DNA of 64,000 bases from Parvibaculaceae bacterium Mf 1.05b.01 (lineage in GTDB: Bacteria > Pseudomonadota > Alphaproteobacteria > Parvibaculales > Parvibaculaceae): NCBI GenBank assembly GCA_000509225.1, contig BAOK01000001.1, positions 2,136,245 through 2,200,244 of the forward strand. Direction: 5' to 3'. The notes beneath the pieces were generated by a model, which was not told the origin of the DNA, did no database searches, and worked only from the letters and a program-made list of their open reading frames with translations. The position numbers and the translations under genes are program-made. Numbering within the stretch: the first letter of the stretch is position 1; every line of letters begins with the position of its first letter. Below, in pieces: positions 33,346 through 42,229 of this stretch.

Positions 33346-34971
33346 ATGAGCCAGGCTCAGGTGAAGTCCAGCGTTGAGGGCGTCGAGATTGTCGGCGCGA
33401 TGAAGCCAGGATACGAACGCGTTCTGACCGATGAGGCGTTGGCCTTTGTCGCGGATCTGGAACGGAATTTTGGCGGTCGCCGCCGGGAGCTTCTGGAAGC
33501 CCGCGCCGAACGCCAAAAGCGGTTCGATGCAGGTGAACTGCCAGACTTCCTGCCTGAAACTCAGTCAGTGCGGGATGGCGACTGGAAAATCTCTCCCATT
33601 CCAAAAGATCTGTTGGATCGCCGGATCGAAATCACCGGTCCTGTCGACAATCGGAAGATGGTCATTAATGCGCTGAATTCCGGCGCCAACTCCTACATGA
33701 CTGATTTTGAAGATGCGGCGTCGCCGACCTGGGACAATATGATCGGCGGTCAGCTCAATCTCATGGATCTGTGGGCGGGCACCATCGGCTTCACCGATGA
33801 GACCAATGGCAAGACATATGATGCCCTGCCAAATGGTGAGCGGGCAACTCTTATCGTTCGCCCTCGCGGTTGGCATCTGGAAGAAGCCCATCTAAAAATT
33901 GATGGCCAGAACATGTCAGGTGGCATGTTCGACTTTGGCATGTATCTCTTCCACAGCCATGCCAATCTCAAAGCCAATGGCACAGGCCCTTACTTCTACC
34001 TTCCGAAGATGGAAAGCCATCTGGAAGCACGCCTGTGGAACGATGTGTTCACGCATGCTGAAAAGGCGCTGGGCCTTCCCGTTGGGACGGCGCGTTGCAC
34101 GATCCTGATCGAAACGCTGCCTGCAGCGTTTGAGATGGACGAAATTCTCTATGAAATGCGCGACCACATTGTGGGCCTGAATTGTGGTCGTTGGGACTAC
34201 ATCTTCAGCTACATCAAACGTCTAGGAAAAAATGCGAACTACATTCTGCCGGACCGGGCGCAGGTTGGCATGGGCGACGCATTCTTGTCCGCTTACTCCC
34301 TGCTGCTCATCAAGACCTGCCACAAGCGCGGCGCGTTCGCGATGGGCGGCATGGCAGCACAGATCCCTGTGAAGGGCGACGATGCAGCCAATGAAGCAGC
34401 CTTTGCAAAGATCCGCGCCGACAAAGAGCGCGAAGCCAATAATGGCCATGATGGCACATGGATCGCCCACCCGGGCATGGTCGATGTGGTGAGCGAAATC
34501 TTCGGCAAGCTGCCGGAGACCAATCAGCTCGCGCGCCAGCGTCAAGATGTGCATGTCGGCCAGAAAGAAATGATCGAGCCGCACAAAGGCGAGCGCACTG
34601 AAGAAGGGTTGCGCGATTGCTGCCGTGTAGGTGTTCAGTACATTGAAGCCTGGCTTGGTGGCCGGGGTGCTGTGCCGCTTTACAACCTTATGGAAGACGC
34701 GGCGACGGCAGAAATCAGCCGCACACAAATCTGGCAGTGGCTCTATCACGAAGTTGATCTTGCTGACGGACAGAAGGTTACGAAAGAACTCTTCGAAACA
34801 CTGCTCGACGATGAAATGAAGAAACTTGAAGAAACGCTCGGCGAAGAGCGTTGGACATCCGGCCATTTTGACGAGGCGATCTCTATGTTCGCCGAAATGG
34901 CGACATCCCGGGATTGCGAGGAATTCCTCACCCTTCCGGCCTATGAAATTCTCGTCAAAAGCGGGAACTAA
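33346..34971 (+). CDS. aceB: Malate synthase A
   Basis: 541 residues, condensing acetyl-CoA and glyoxylate to malate. It belongs to the short A form (about 530-550 residues), not the longer G form often found in alphaproteobacteria. Key parts: GANSYMTDFEDAASPTWDN, the catalytic Arg in VRPRGWHLEE, ETLPAAFEMDEIL with the Mg-binding Glu, GRWDYIFSY, and the base Asp in LYNLMEDAATAEISR. It precedes isocitrate lyase by 60 bases, forming the glyoxylate shunt operon under the divergent regulator. Confidence 0.95.
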   Translation: MSQAQVKSSVEGVEIVGAMKPGYERVLTDEALAFVADLERNFGGRRRELLEARAERQKRFDAGELPDFLPETQSVRDGDWKISPIPKDLLDRRIEITGPVDNRKMVINALNSGANSYMTDFEDAASPTWDNMIGGQLNLMDLWAGTIGFTDETNGKTYDALPNGERATLIVRPRGWHLEEAHLKIDGQNMSGGMFDFGMYLFHSHANLKANGTGPYFYLPKMESHLEARLWNDVFTHAEKALGLPVGTARCTILIETLPAAFEMDEILYEMRDHIVGLNCGRWDYIFSYIKRLGKNANYILPDRAQVGMGDAFLSAYSLLLIKTCHKRGAFAMGGMAAQIPVKGDDAANEAAFAKIRADKEREANNGHDGTWIAHPGMVDVVSEIFGKLPETNQLARQRQDVHVGQKEMIEPHKGERTEEGLRDCCRVGVQYIEAWLGGRGAVPLYNLMEDAATAEISRTQIWQWLYHEVDLADGQKVTKELFETLLDDEMKKLEETLGEERWTSGHFDEAISMFAEMATSRDCEEFLTLPAYEILVKSGN

Positions 34972-35031
34972 TCGCACTACCACTCAACCGATAGCTCGAC
35001 TGAGTGTCACCTCTAACCAAAGGACAATGCT

Positions 35032-36327
35032 ATGAGCAAAACGTTCTACGATATTATCCCTAGCGCCCCAGCTGGTCGCTTCGACGACGTCGAGCGCAAC
35101 TACACAGTTGAAGAAGTTGAAAAGCTTCGCGGTTCTTTCCCAATTGAGCACACGCTCGCAACACGCGGCGCCAACAAGCTGTGGGAAGGTCTTCACACCG
35201 AAGACTACATCCACTCACTTGGCGCTCTTTCCGGCAACCAGGCCATGCAGATGGTCCGCGCTGGTCTGAAAGCGATCTACCTGTCAGGTTGGCAGGTTGC
35301 TGCAGACGCTAACACAGCTTCTGCTATGTATCCTGACCAGAGCCTCTACCCAGCAAATGCAGGCCCCGAGCTTGCTAAGCGCATCAACCGCACTCTGCAG
35401 CGTGCCGACCAGATCGAGCATTCTGAAGGTGGCGCAACACGCGACTGGTTCGTTCCAATCGTTGCTGATGCGGAAGCTGGTTTCGGCGGACCTTTGAACT
35501 GCTTTGAAATCATGAAAGCTTACATCGAAGCGGGCGCTGCTGGCGTCCACTACGAAGACCAGCTTGCTTCTGAGAAGAAGTGCGGCCACTTGGGTGGTAA
35601 AGTTCTCATCCCAACAAAAGCGCATGAGCGTAACCTGAACGCTGCACGTCTTGCTGCAGACGTCATGGGCACACCAACGCTTATCATGGCGCGTACAGAT
35701 GCTGAATCTGCGAAGCTCATCACGTCTGACGTTGACGAGCGGGATCACGAGTTCATCGACTTCGATGCTGGCCGGACACCTGAAGGTTTCTACCGCCTGA
35801 AAGACGGCACGGGCGTTGATCACTGTATCGCTCGTGGCAAGCAGTTCGCGAAATATGCTGACCTTCTGTGGTGGGAAACATCTGTACCGAACCTCGACGA
35901 TGCGAAGCGTTTCGCCGAAGAAGTTCGCAAGGATCATCCTAACCAGATGCTCGCTTACAACTGCTCACCTTCCTTCAACTGGGAAGCAAACCTGGACAAG
36001 GACACAATCGCCAAGTTCCAGCGTGAAATCGCAGCAATGGGCTACAAGTACCAGTTCGTTACGCTTGCTGGCTTCCACCAGCTCAATTACGGCATGTTCC
36101 AGCTCGCATCGGGCTACCGTGATCGTGGCATGGCTGCTTACTCCGAACTGCAGCAGGCAGAATTTGCTGCTGAAGGCGACGGCTACACAGCGACACGTCA
36201 CCAGCGCGAAGTTGGCACAGGCTATTTCGACATGGTTTCTGTGGCTGCTGCTGGCGGCGAAAGCTCAACGACGGCTCTGGGTGAGTCAACAGAGAGCGCG
36301 CAGTTCAAGACAGACGCTGCTGAATAA
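35032..36327 (+). CDS. aceA: Isocitrate lyase
   Basis: 431 residues, cleaving isocitrate to glyoxylate and succinate. [22 protein letters not shown] (metal-binding Asp/Glu) and the active-site loop [14 protein letters not shown] with its Cys are intact; [10 protein letters not shown] and the C-terminal GYFD...SSTTAL segment follow the norm. AAAGGACA lies before the ATG. Codon use is strongly biased to the C-ending set seen in groEL, pointing to high expression. It is second in the aceBA operon and followed by a strong terminator. Confidence 0.96.
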   Translation: MSKTFYDIIPSAPAGRFDDVERNYTVEEVEKLRGSFPIEHTLATRGANKLWEGLHTEDYIHSLGALSGNQAMQMVRAGLKAIYLSGWQVAADANTASAMYPDQSLYPANAGPELAKRINRTLQRADQIEHSEGGATRDWFVPIVADAEAGFGGPLNCFEIMKAYIEAGAAGVHYEDQLASEKKCGHLGGKVLIPTKAHERNLNAARLAADVMGTPTLIMARTDAESAKLITSDVDERDHEFIDFDAGRTPEGFYRLKDGTGVDHCIARGKQFAKYADLLWWETSVPNLDDAKRFAEEVRKDHPNQMLAYNCSPSFNWEANLDKDTIAKFQREIAAMGYKYQFVTLAGFHQLNYGMFQLASGYRDRGMAAYSELQQAEFAAEGDGYTATRHQREVGTGYFDMVSVAAAGGESSTTALGESTESAQFKTDAAE

Positions 36328-36353
36328 TCTCAGACCTCATTGTCTGAAAAGAG

Positions 36354-36381
36354 ACCCCGGCGGGCAACTGCCGGGGTTTTT
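36354..36381 (+). terminator. Terminator of aceBA
   Basis: ACCCCGGC and GCCGGGGT (8-bp stem, 8-base loop) followed by five T. An almost identical hairpin with the same flanks lies at 37001. Confidence 0.88.
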
Positions 36382-36446
36382 CTTTACCGGATTTCGCCAC
36401 AATGCCCCCACATTAAAGTAGCAATTTCAGTTAATACTCTGCGGAG

Positions 36447-36466
36447 CGTGTCCAATTGGAGACACG
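36447..36466. promoter_or_regulatory. Dyad upstream of the C1q-like gene
   Basis: CGTGTC, CAATTGGA, GACACG. It is 24 bases before the start codon, with GGAGG in between at 36478. It could be an operator or a leader stem. Confidence 0.45.
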
Positions 36467-36490
36467 ATCCTTTCAACGGAGGCATAACCC

Positions 36491-36961
36491 ATGATTGCTT
36501 TTTGTGCACACCCCACTGGAAACATTACCCTTCCTACTGCTGCAAACTACAATCAAGTCATCCTGCCTGATGTAGCGCCAGGCGGCTCAGATCCGCACAA
36601 CGGGTACAACTTGGGAAGTCGGTATGACACTTCGACGGGCACGTGGAGTCCGGTGCAAGGCGAAGAGCCCGCTGCACTCGTGTCTTTCGCGGGACAGGTG
36701 TGGATACCTAATGCAGGGCCTTTGGGCTCCGGTCAGAATTTCGTAGCCCGTATAGTGAAAAATGGATACCCGGGAGGTATAACCGTTGGCGCGGCAATTG
36801 CTTCCAAAGGACCGTTTGCCAATGATTGGGTAATCACGCTTTCGATGCAGGATCTGGCGACAGCTGGTGATGAGTATGGTCTCTATGTGTTCACGCAGAT
36901 CGCGCCTGCAATCATAGACGGCCACCCACTGCACACGTTTTGGAATGGCAAAGTCGGCTAA
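36491..36961 (+). CDS. C1q-like jelly-roll domain protein
   Basis: 156 residues without signal peptide or membrane segment. The pattern resembles a single C1q/TNF-like beta-sandwich: SRYDTSTGTWSPVQG corresponds to the family's 'YD-x-G-x-F-x-P-x-x-G', followed by a strand, VARIVKNG, and a C-terminal TFWNGKVG like the closing F-x-G strand. Such domains occur as trimers in phage tail fibres and secreted adhesive proteins. GGAGG precedes the ATG by eight bases. The gene sits between two near-identical terminators, which suggests a self-contained inserted or duplicated cassette. Family call is by pattern only. Confidence 0.45.
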   Translation: MIAFCAHPTGNITLPTAANYNQVILPDVAPGGSDPHNGYNLGSRYDTSTGTWSPVQGEEPAALVSFAGQVWIPNAGPLGSGQNFVARIVKNGYPGGITVGAAIASKGPFANDWVITLSMQDLATAGDEYGLYVFTQIAPAIIDGHPLHTFWNGKVG

Positions 36962-37000
36962 CGACGTTCCATCAGGAAAACTATGGATCGCCAGATAGAG

Positions 37001-37029
37001 ACCCCCGGCGGGCAGCTGCCGGGGTTTTT
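37001..37029 (+). terminator. Terminator after the C1q-like gene, twin of the aceBA terminator
   Basis: ACCCCCGGC and GCTGCCGGGGT with five T. GAGAC...CCCGGCGGGCA, CTGCCGGGGTTTTTCTTT is shared with 36351-36384 apart from one extra C and one A-to-G change. Confidence 0.88.
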
Positions 37030-37129
37030 CTTTGCGTGATTGCCCGCTGTCCCAGCACTGACGGTTGCACATTTGCAGTTCATCCATTTAGCTGTAGGAA
37101 GAATTCAGGCATTCAACAGGGAAGACGCT

Positions 37130-37600
37130 GTGGGAGAGACATCGCCACTCACCCCCGCCATTGATATCACCAGTCACGTTCAGCGCCCCGTGCATGAACT
37201 CTGGCCGATCGTGACGTCCGCAGCGGGGGTCAATGCTGAGCTCAGGCCGCTGATTTCTATGACATTCCCATCTGGTGGATTTGACTTTTCCACTGCTCCA
37301 CTCAACCAACCACTATTCAACTCATGGATTTTGTTGTGCGGAATTCTGCCAGTCGACAGGCACACATTCATGCTCCATGAGATCGGACCGTCGCATTTTG
37401 TTGAAACGTCTCACACGCTGCTTCAAAAACGCTGGCGACACGAGCGGTATCTGACGGACCAGGGGGATAACACAGAGATACGTGACGTGGTGACCGTGGT
37501 CCCGCGCTTGACGTTCATGCGACCGCTCACAAATCTTGTCGTTGCGGCGATTTTTCGCCATCGGCACAAGCGGCTCGCGCGTCTTTACCCTTCAGCATAA
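37130..37600 (+). CDS. SRPBCC/START-like ligand-binding protein
   Basis: About 156 residues that look like an SRPBCC (Bet v1-like) fold: an opening strand with RPVHELWPIVTS where such proteins have the 'pa..vW..l' helix, a middle beta-sheet (SWILLCGILPVDRHTFMLHEI, FVETSHTLLQKRWRHERYL), a strand DVVTVVPRL, and a terminal helix ending FRHRHKRLARLY. These proteins bind hydrophobic ligands or act as cyclases. The GTG at 37130 has GGGAAG five bases upstream, better than a TTG at 37040 whose extension overlaps the terminator zone. Function unknown. Confidence 0.52.
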   Translation: MGETSPLTPAIDITSHVQRPVHELWPIVTSAAGVNAELRPLISMTFPSGGFDFSTAPLNQPLFNSWILLCGILPVDRHTFMLHEIGPSHFVETSHTLLQKRWRHERYLTDQGDNTEIRDVVTVVPRLTFMRPLTNLVVAAIFRHRHKRLARLYPSA

Positions 37601-37714
37601 CCAAGGTTCCGCTGCGTACTGATGCTCCTGACCCAAGGCTTCAGATTTCAGTTGGTCAGACGGGCTTCCTCCCGATAGGCTTCTGGCAACAAAAATTTTG
37701 GTAGGGAGAAGATC

Positions 37715-38866
37715 ATGTCGGATACAGCCACGCTGGATATTAAGGGAGATGTCGCACCGGGATTTGAAACCGTGCGGGATGCCTTCGCCAATAATTTTGT
37801 GAATGCGGGCGAAGTCGGTGCCTCCTTCGCCATCTGGAAAGACGGGAAATACCTAGTCGATATCTGGGGCGGCCATGCGGACGCCGACAAGACAAAAGAG
37901 TGGCAGCGGGACACGCTTCCCAATGTCTGGTCAACCACAAAGGCTGTCGGGGCGCTTTGCCTCGCCCTCCTCGTAGAACGCGGTCAACTTTCCTATGACG
38001 ACAAAATCACCAAATACTGGCCGGAGTTCGGCGCCCACGGCAAAGACCAGCTGACGGTAGGTCAAGTGCTGTCGCACCAGTCCGGTGTCTCAACCGTACG
38101 TGAGCCGCTCACCACTGAAGACCTTTATGATCATGATGCGATGGCGGCAAAGATGGCTGCAGCAGAGCCGCTCTGGGAGCCCGGCACGCGCTCTGGCTAC
38201 CATGCGCTCACCTTCGCCTTCCCAACCGGTGAGCTTGTGAAACGCATTACCGGCAAAACCATCGGCCAGTTCTTCCGTGAGGAAGTTGCGGAACCCTGGG
38301 AAATCGACTTTCATATCGGCTTGCCCGAAAGCGAAGAACCACGCATTGCCGAGATGATTGAAGCAAAGAAAGCCCAGTCGCTTGACGAAGCGGGCCTCAA
38401 TGATGTGCAAAAACTCACCTTTGCGAACCCTGCACCGTCTGCCCTTGCCCCCAACACACGGGCTTGGCGTGCGGCAGAACTGTCGTCCGCCGGAGGTCGC
38501 GGGTCAGCGAGCGCTCTTGCCAAACTCTATGGTGCCGTTGCGACCGATGGCACACTTAATGGCAAAAAGCTGATCAGCGCTGAAACACGCGAGAAGCTCT
38601 CTAAAGAACAAATCTTCAATGAAGACCTGGTGTTGGGCCTGCCCGGCAGCTGGGGTGCCGGTGTCCTGCGCAATCTCGGTGGGCTTCTCTACGGACCCAA
38701 TGAAGCCACCATCGGCCATTCCGGCTGGGGTGGGTCTTTCGTTTTAGGCGACCCTACCGCCGGGGTTGGCATTGCCTATGTGATGAACCAGATGGGTCCT
38801 GACCTTGCCGGTGATCCCCGCGCCATGGGATTGCTCGCTGCGGCCTATGAAGGGCTCAGCGCGTAA
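37715..38866 (+). CDS. Serine beta-lactamase-fold esterase (class C-like, EstB type)
   Basis: 383 residues. The nucleophile motif Ser-x2-Lys is WSTTK near residue 72, the Tyr motif is YHALT (~168), in the Y-x-A form used by EstB-type esterases rather than Y-x-N of beta-lactamases, and GHSGWGGS near the end stands in for KTG. No signal peptide is present, so it is probably a cytoplasmic carboxylesterase rather than a periplasmic beta-lactamase. It stands alone; the GFA gene is convergent. Confidence 0.83.
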   Translation: MSDTATLDIKGDVAPGFETVRDAFANNFVNAGEVGASFAIWKDGKYLVDIWGGHADADKTKEWQRDTLPNVWSTTKAVGALCLALLVERGQLSYDDKITKYWPEFGAHGKDQLTVGQVLSHQSGVSTVREPLTTEDLYDHDAMAAKMAAAEPLWEPGTRSGYHALTFAFPTGELVKRITGKTIGQFFREEVAEPWEIDFHIGLPESEEPRIAEMIEAKKAQSLDEAGLNDVQKLTFANPAPSALAPNTRAWRAAELSSAGGRGSASALAKLYGAVATDGTLNGKKLISAETREKLSKEQIFNEDLVLGLPGSWGAGVLRNLGGLLYGPNEATIGHSGWGGSFVLGDPTAGVGIAYVMNQMGPDLAGDPRAMGLLAAAYEGLSA

Positions 38867-38879
38867 AAGGATTGGGTGT

Positions 38880-39344
38880 CTAACCCAGTTCCATCAGCTT
38901 CGCATAACGCTCAGCGATGGGCGCATAGTCGGTTGGCTGCCCGTCATACAAGAGAGCGTCTTTGGGTGGTGTGAACCATTCAAGGGCACTTGACTGCCAG
39001 GTGTGTGCCGCTGGCGTCGCCCATTTGCGATCATCGAGCGTACCACCACGCAGAGAGTACACGCCTTGCGAGGGTTCGCTGCCATGGCGGATACGCCCCC
39101 CACAGGCGGTGCAGAATTCACCATAGCGATGGGCGCCACTTTCAACTGTCCAATCGATCCGACTGAGCTCACCCTGTTCGATCTGCATCGTATCCTGCAG
39201 GATGACGCAGGAGGTGGCGAAGGCACTGGCTGAGATGCGCTGACACTCGGTGCAGTGACACGCATAGGCCATGATCGGCGGCGCGGTGAGCACATATCTT
39301 ACGGCACCGCATTGACACCCACCTGTCAGTTTAACCTCAGACAT
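38880..39344 (-). CDS. GFA-family zinc protein, second copy
   Basis: 154 residues with the GFA (DUF636) zinc ligands: GGCQCGAVRY near the start, CHCTECQRISASAF (~33-46), and CTACGGRIRHGS (~85-96). AAAGGGTG sits before the ATG at 39344, so the upstream extension is not used. It shares the fold but not close sequence with the protein at 16779. Biochemical role unknown. Confidence 0.83.
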   Translation of the reverse strand: MSEVKLTGGCQCGAVRYVLTAPPIMAYACHCTECQRISASAFATSCVILQDTMQIEQGELSRIDWTVESGAHRYGEFCTACGGRIRHGSEPSQGVYSLRGGTLDDRKWATPAAHTWQSSALEWFTPPKDALLYDGQPTDYAPIAERYAKLMELG

Positions 39345-39469
39345 GTTCACCCTTTCGATCTGATGCATCGTCGCTGTGTCATGTTGCAATCCACCGACGC
39401 TCTTTCAAGCGCCAATAGACAGGCTCGCCGTTAGGCCAATTGAGCTTAACGATCTGGCGGCGCACCATC

Positions 39470-40837
39470 TCATGCGTTCTTCAAACGTCGTTCATCCAGC
39501 TCGGCGCGGATGATCGCATGGGTTTCATCGTCCAACCGGTAGAACCAGATGGCGAAGATGCCGATGGCCATAGCAATCACAGGCCCAAGCGCCACCATAA
39601 AGAGAATGCCATTCAGCGCTTCGGGTGTTTGCGGCTGGTTCGCCACATAGCCTGTCATGCTGAGAATGAGGCCCGCCATCGCCCCGCCAATTGCCATGGC
39701 AAGTTTTTGAAAAAAGCTGGCCGCAGCATAAATCGCACCATCAGCCCGCACCCCCTGTTTCCATTCCGCATACTCAATTGTATCGGGCAACATGGACCAG
39801 CCCATCACTGTTGGCGCTGCAAAGAAGAAGCCGCCGAGGATTGAAATTGCGAATATGGCTGGGATCGCGTCATAAGGCGTTAGGTAAAGGGCTACGCCCG
39901 ACAGAATCCCCATGACTGAACCCCAGAAATAGGTTCCTTTCTTTCCGATACGCTTTGCGATCCAAGGCGTCACAATCACGCCGAGAAGATGGGCGGCCGC
40001 CAGCGAAGGCATGTAGAAGGCGATTAAGTCTTCCCGCCCGAGGTTGTACACAAAATAATAGATAATCGCAGACGAGCGGATGGTGAACGCCATCATGCCC
40101 ATCCAGAATGCAATGATAATCAGCCAGAGCGGCAGATTGCCGGAGAGAGCACCAATACTTTCAGCGACCGTCGGCGGTTTCGCCAAATTCGAGACTTCGG
40201 TTTCTGTCGTTGTCGCAAATGTAAAGGCCAGCAGCAGAATGGCAGCGATACCATAGATGCCGATGGTCATTTGATAGCCGATAACGCCGCCGCCAAAAGC
40301 CTCAACCAATGGCCATGTTGCAGCGGACACGATCAAACCGCCGACCATCGCAAATGCCATGCGATATGCTGAGAGGATCGTCCGTTCCTGCCCGTCATCG
40401 GTAATCACCGCCGTTAAGCCTGAATAAGGAATGCTTACGACTGTGTAGGCAATGCCAAACAGAATATAGGTCACATATGCGTAGGCGATCTTTCCGCTAT
40501 CGCCGAGATCAGGCGCTGAGAAGGTAGCAACTGCAATGAGAGCGAGCGGCGGGCCACCAATCAACAGGTAAGGTCGAAACTTTCCCCACCTGGTCCGGGT
40601 CCGGTCCGCGATCATGCCCATCATCGGGTCTGTGATGGCGTCAACGACCCTCGCGACAAGAAATATCGACGCTGCCGCCGCTGGCGAGATGCCAAACACG
40701 TCGGTGTAAAAGAAGAGCAAGAAAATCAATGCCGACTGGAAGAAAAGATTGACGGCAAGATCCCCGACGCCGTAACCGACATAGGTCCCCACGCCAAGCT
40801 TCCTTGTTCCGCTCGTCGCCAATGTTGCCTCTGTCAT
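39470..40837 (-). CDS. MFS transporter of the GPH (glycoside-cation symporter) family
   Basis: 455 residues, twelve membrane helices. The GPH signature DAITDPMMGMIADRTRTRWG, then KFRPYLLIGG after helix 2 marks cation:sugar symporters such as MelB and relatives. The second half has GWSMLPDTIEYAEWKQGVRADG, also typical, at the helix 10-11 loop. It imports a glycoside, pentoside or hexuronide with a cation; the glycosidases at 42343, 59424 and 61483 are possible clients, though none is adjacent. A second GPH protein lies at 47961. Confidence 0.85.
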   Translation of the reverse strand: MTEATLATSGTRKLGVGTYVGYGVGDLAVNLFFQSALIFLLFFYTDVFGISPAAAASIFLVARVVDAITDPMMGMIADRTRTRWGKFRPYLLIGGPPLALIAVATFSAPDLGDSGKIAYAYVTYILFGIAYTVVSIPYSGLTAVITDDGQERTILSAYRMAFAMVGGLIVSAATWPLVEAFGGGVIGYQMTIGIYGIAAILLLAFTFATTTETEVSNLAKPPTVAESIGALSGNLPLWLIIIAFWMGMMAFTIRSSAIIYYFVYNLGREDLIAFYMPSLAAAHLLGVIVTPWIAKRIGKKGTYFWGSVMGILSGVALYLTPYDAIPAIFAISILGGFFFAAPTVMGWSMLPDTIEYAEWKQGVRADGAIYAAASFFQKLAMAIGGAMAGLILSMTGYVANQPQTPEALNGILFMVALGPVIAMAIGIFAIWFYRLDDETHAIIRAELDERRLKNA

Positions 40838-41000
40838 TTTGCCCCCAAGGATGGTGCTTGTTGTTACTCAACAGGCGACCTGTTCGTATTTGGCCGTAAG
40901 GTACCGCATTACATCAAAGGATGTAGTTATTTCCGCGCTGGCACTTGGCGCTCACCACTCCCCGCGCTATAGGGTCGTGAAACAGATTGAGGGGGCTTCC

Positions 41001-41486
41001 ATGTCTATATCTTTGGCAACAACCGACCTGAGCGATGCCCATGCGGACAATATTGCTCATGTCGATCCGATCTTCTTCGACTATGGCGGTGAAACCTCCT
41101 TTCACGGTCCCATCACCACGCTCAAAGTGTTTGAAGACAATGCACTTGTCCGTTCCGCTGTCGAAGGTCCGGGCGAGGGTCGTGTGCTTGTGGTCGATGG
41201 TGGCGGTTCTATGCGTTGTGCCCTCTTTGGTGGCAACCTTGCTCAGCTTGCCGCTCAAAATGGATGGGCAGGTGTTTTGATCTTTGGCTGTGTCCGTGAC
41301 AGAGATGAGCTTGAGGCTGAGAAGGTTGGTATCAAGGCCATTGGTCACCATCCTCGCAAAAGCATCAAAAAGGGTCTCGGGGATATGGATCTCCCCGTCA
41401 CTTTTGCCGGTGTTGCCTTCACTCCTGGCGCCTGGCTGTATGCCGACCGGGACGGCGTGATTGTCTCACAAATCCCGCTGACCTAA
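41001..41486 (+). CDS. RraA-like protein (HMG aldolase/RNase E regulator family)
   Basis: 161 residues. RraA-fold features: TTDLSDAHADN at the start, GGGSMRCALFGGNLA, and GWAGVLIFGCVRDRDEL, where G-x-VRD holds the residues that bind metal and pyruvate in 4-hydroxy-4-methyl-2-oxoglutarate aldolases. The size and GCVRD match the group annotated as RraA, which includes both E. coli RraA (RNase E inhibitor) and small aldolases, so either role is open. GGGGG lies before the ATG at 41001. The final YADRDGVIVS is the usual C-terminal strand. Confidence 0.85.
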   Translation: MSISLATTDLSDAHADNIAHVDPIFFDYGGETSFHGPITTLKVFEDNALVRSAVEGPGEGRVLVVDGGGSMRCALFGGNLAQLAAQNGWAGVLIFGCVRDRDELEAEKVGIKAIGHHPRKSIKKGLGDMDLPVTFAGVAFTPGAWLYADRDGVIVSQIPLT

Positions 41487-41530
41487 CCCATAGCTGCTCC
41501 TCCCAATTTTCTTGCATTTTCTTCTTGCGA

Positions 41531-41552
41531 TTCATTATCACTTTCATTATCA
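41531..41552. promoter_or_regulatory. Tandem TTCATTATCA repeats (Fur-box-like) in a promoter
   Basis: TTCATTATCA occurs at 41531 and 41543, twelve bases apart. On the minus strand this reads GATAAT, six bases, GATAAT, close to the array of hexamers in a Fur box. The first copy lies between a TTGCGA (41525) and a TATCAA (41548) that are 17 bases apart, a possible promoter of the next gene. Confidence 0.35.
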
Positions 41553-41586
41553 AGATGGAGCGACATGACCTCAAGGAGCCATACAG

Positions 41587-42087
41587 ATGAAAGTGCTGGA
41601 TTTCTCTCCCCGACCGGACGGCAGGCAAAAGACGCCGGCGCAGTACCAGCCTGGCACAGACCTTTCAACACTGAGCTTTGCGGAGCAATTTGTGGTTTGG
41701 GCGACCCGAGCGTCCCGCATGGGGGCTGAGAGTGGATGTGGCCGGGTCAGGCTCGAAGCAGCATTTGCAGCCATCGACGCCCCGGAATCTCTCCCTCGAT
41801 TTCTCGATTTTCTAACGGACCTTGAGGCGCAATTCGGGCGACCGCTTGGGTCCCCATGTTTCAAACGACAGTCCCTCCAGACTGACGAAGCCCGTATTCT
41901 CACCCTGGTCGATCAATTTCAAACGATGGCGATGGGAGAAGGACCGGCACCCTCAAACCTTTCAGATGCCGCGCTCCAGTCGGGACAACATCTGGCCCTC
42001 GCTCTTAGTTCAGCAGGTGTGCAAATGCAGCCGGTGTTCCATGTTCACCAACATACCTGGACGAGAGGCATGCCCATTCTTCACTAG
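41587..42087 (+). CDS. Hypothetical protein
   Basis: 166 residues that I do not recognise. It is predicted soluble and mixed helical, with LSFAEQFVVWATRASRMGAE and LEAAFAAIDAPESLPRFLDF as clear helices, and a His-rich end (VFHVHQHTWTRGMPILH) that could bind metal or be a flexible tail. AAGGAG is eight bases before the ATG. It is monocistronic, preceded by the Fur-box-like repeats and followed by a hairpin overlapping its stop. An iron-related role would fit the repeats but is speculative. Confidence 0.62.
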   Translation: MKVLDFSPRPDGRQKTPAQYQPGTDLSTLSFAEQFVVWATRASRMGAESGCGRVRLEAAFAAIDAPESLPRFLDFLTDLEAQFGRPLGSPCFKRQSLQTDEARILTLVDQFQTMAMGEGPAPSNLSDAALQSGQHLALALSSAGVQMQPVFHVHQHTWTRGMPILH

Positions 42088-42176
42088 AGCCATACCAGTT
42101 TTGTACATCTCAAAATCGGGCTCTAGTCACTTTTTATCGCGTTTTCGGACGGATAACCGGACCCACGTTCGTCCTA
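42084..42176. repeat. Degenerate copy of an alphaproteobacterial intergenic element, with hairpin
   Basis: CTAGAGCC (42084) and GGCTCTAG (42119) form an 8-bp stem around a 27-base loop, followed by TCACTTTTT, a plausible terminator for the gene that ends inside it. The sequence after it (CGCGTTTTCGGACGGATAACCGG and on) resembles the GCGTTTTC-ACCGGTTCCCACTTTT element scattered in many alphaproteobacterial genomes. GCGTTTTC (42138) is mirrored by GAAAACGC at 42210. Confidence 0.5.
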
Positions 42177-42229
42177 ACCTCAGACCGGTGGCGGCGTTGT
42201 CCTCACCCTGAAAACGCTTAGACCTATTG

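Noticed and set aside
37040-37129. TTG start for the SRPBCC-like gene
   Set aside because: The extension begins beside the terminator and lacks a ribosome-binding site; the GTG at 37130 has one.
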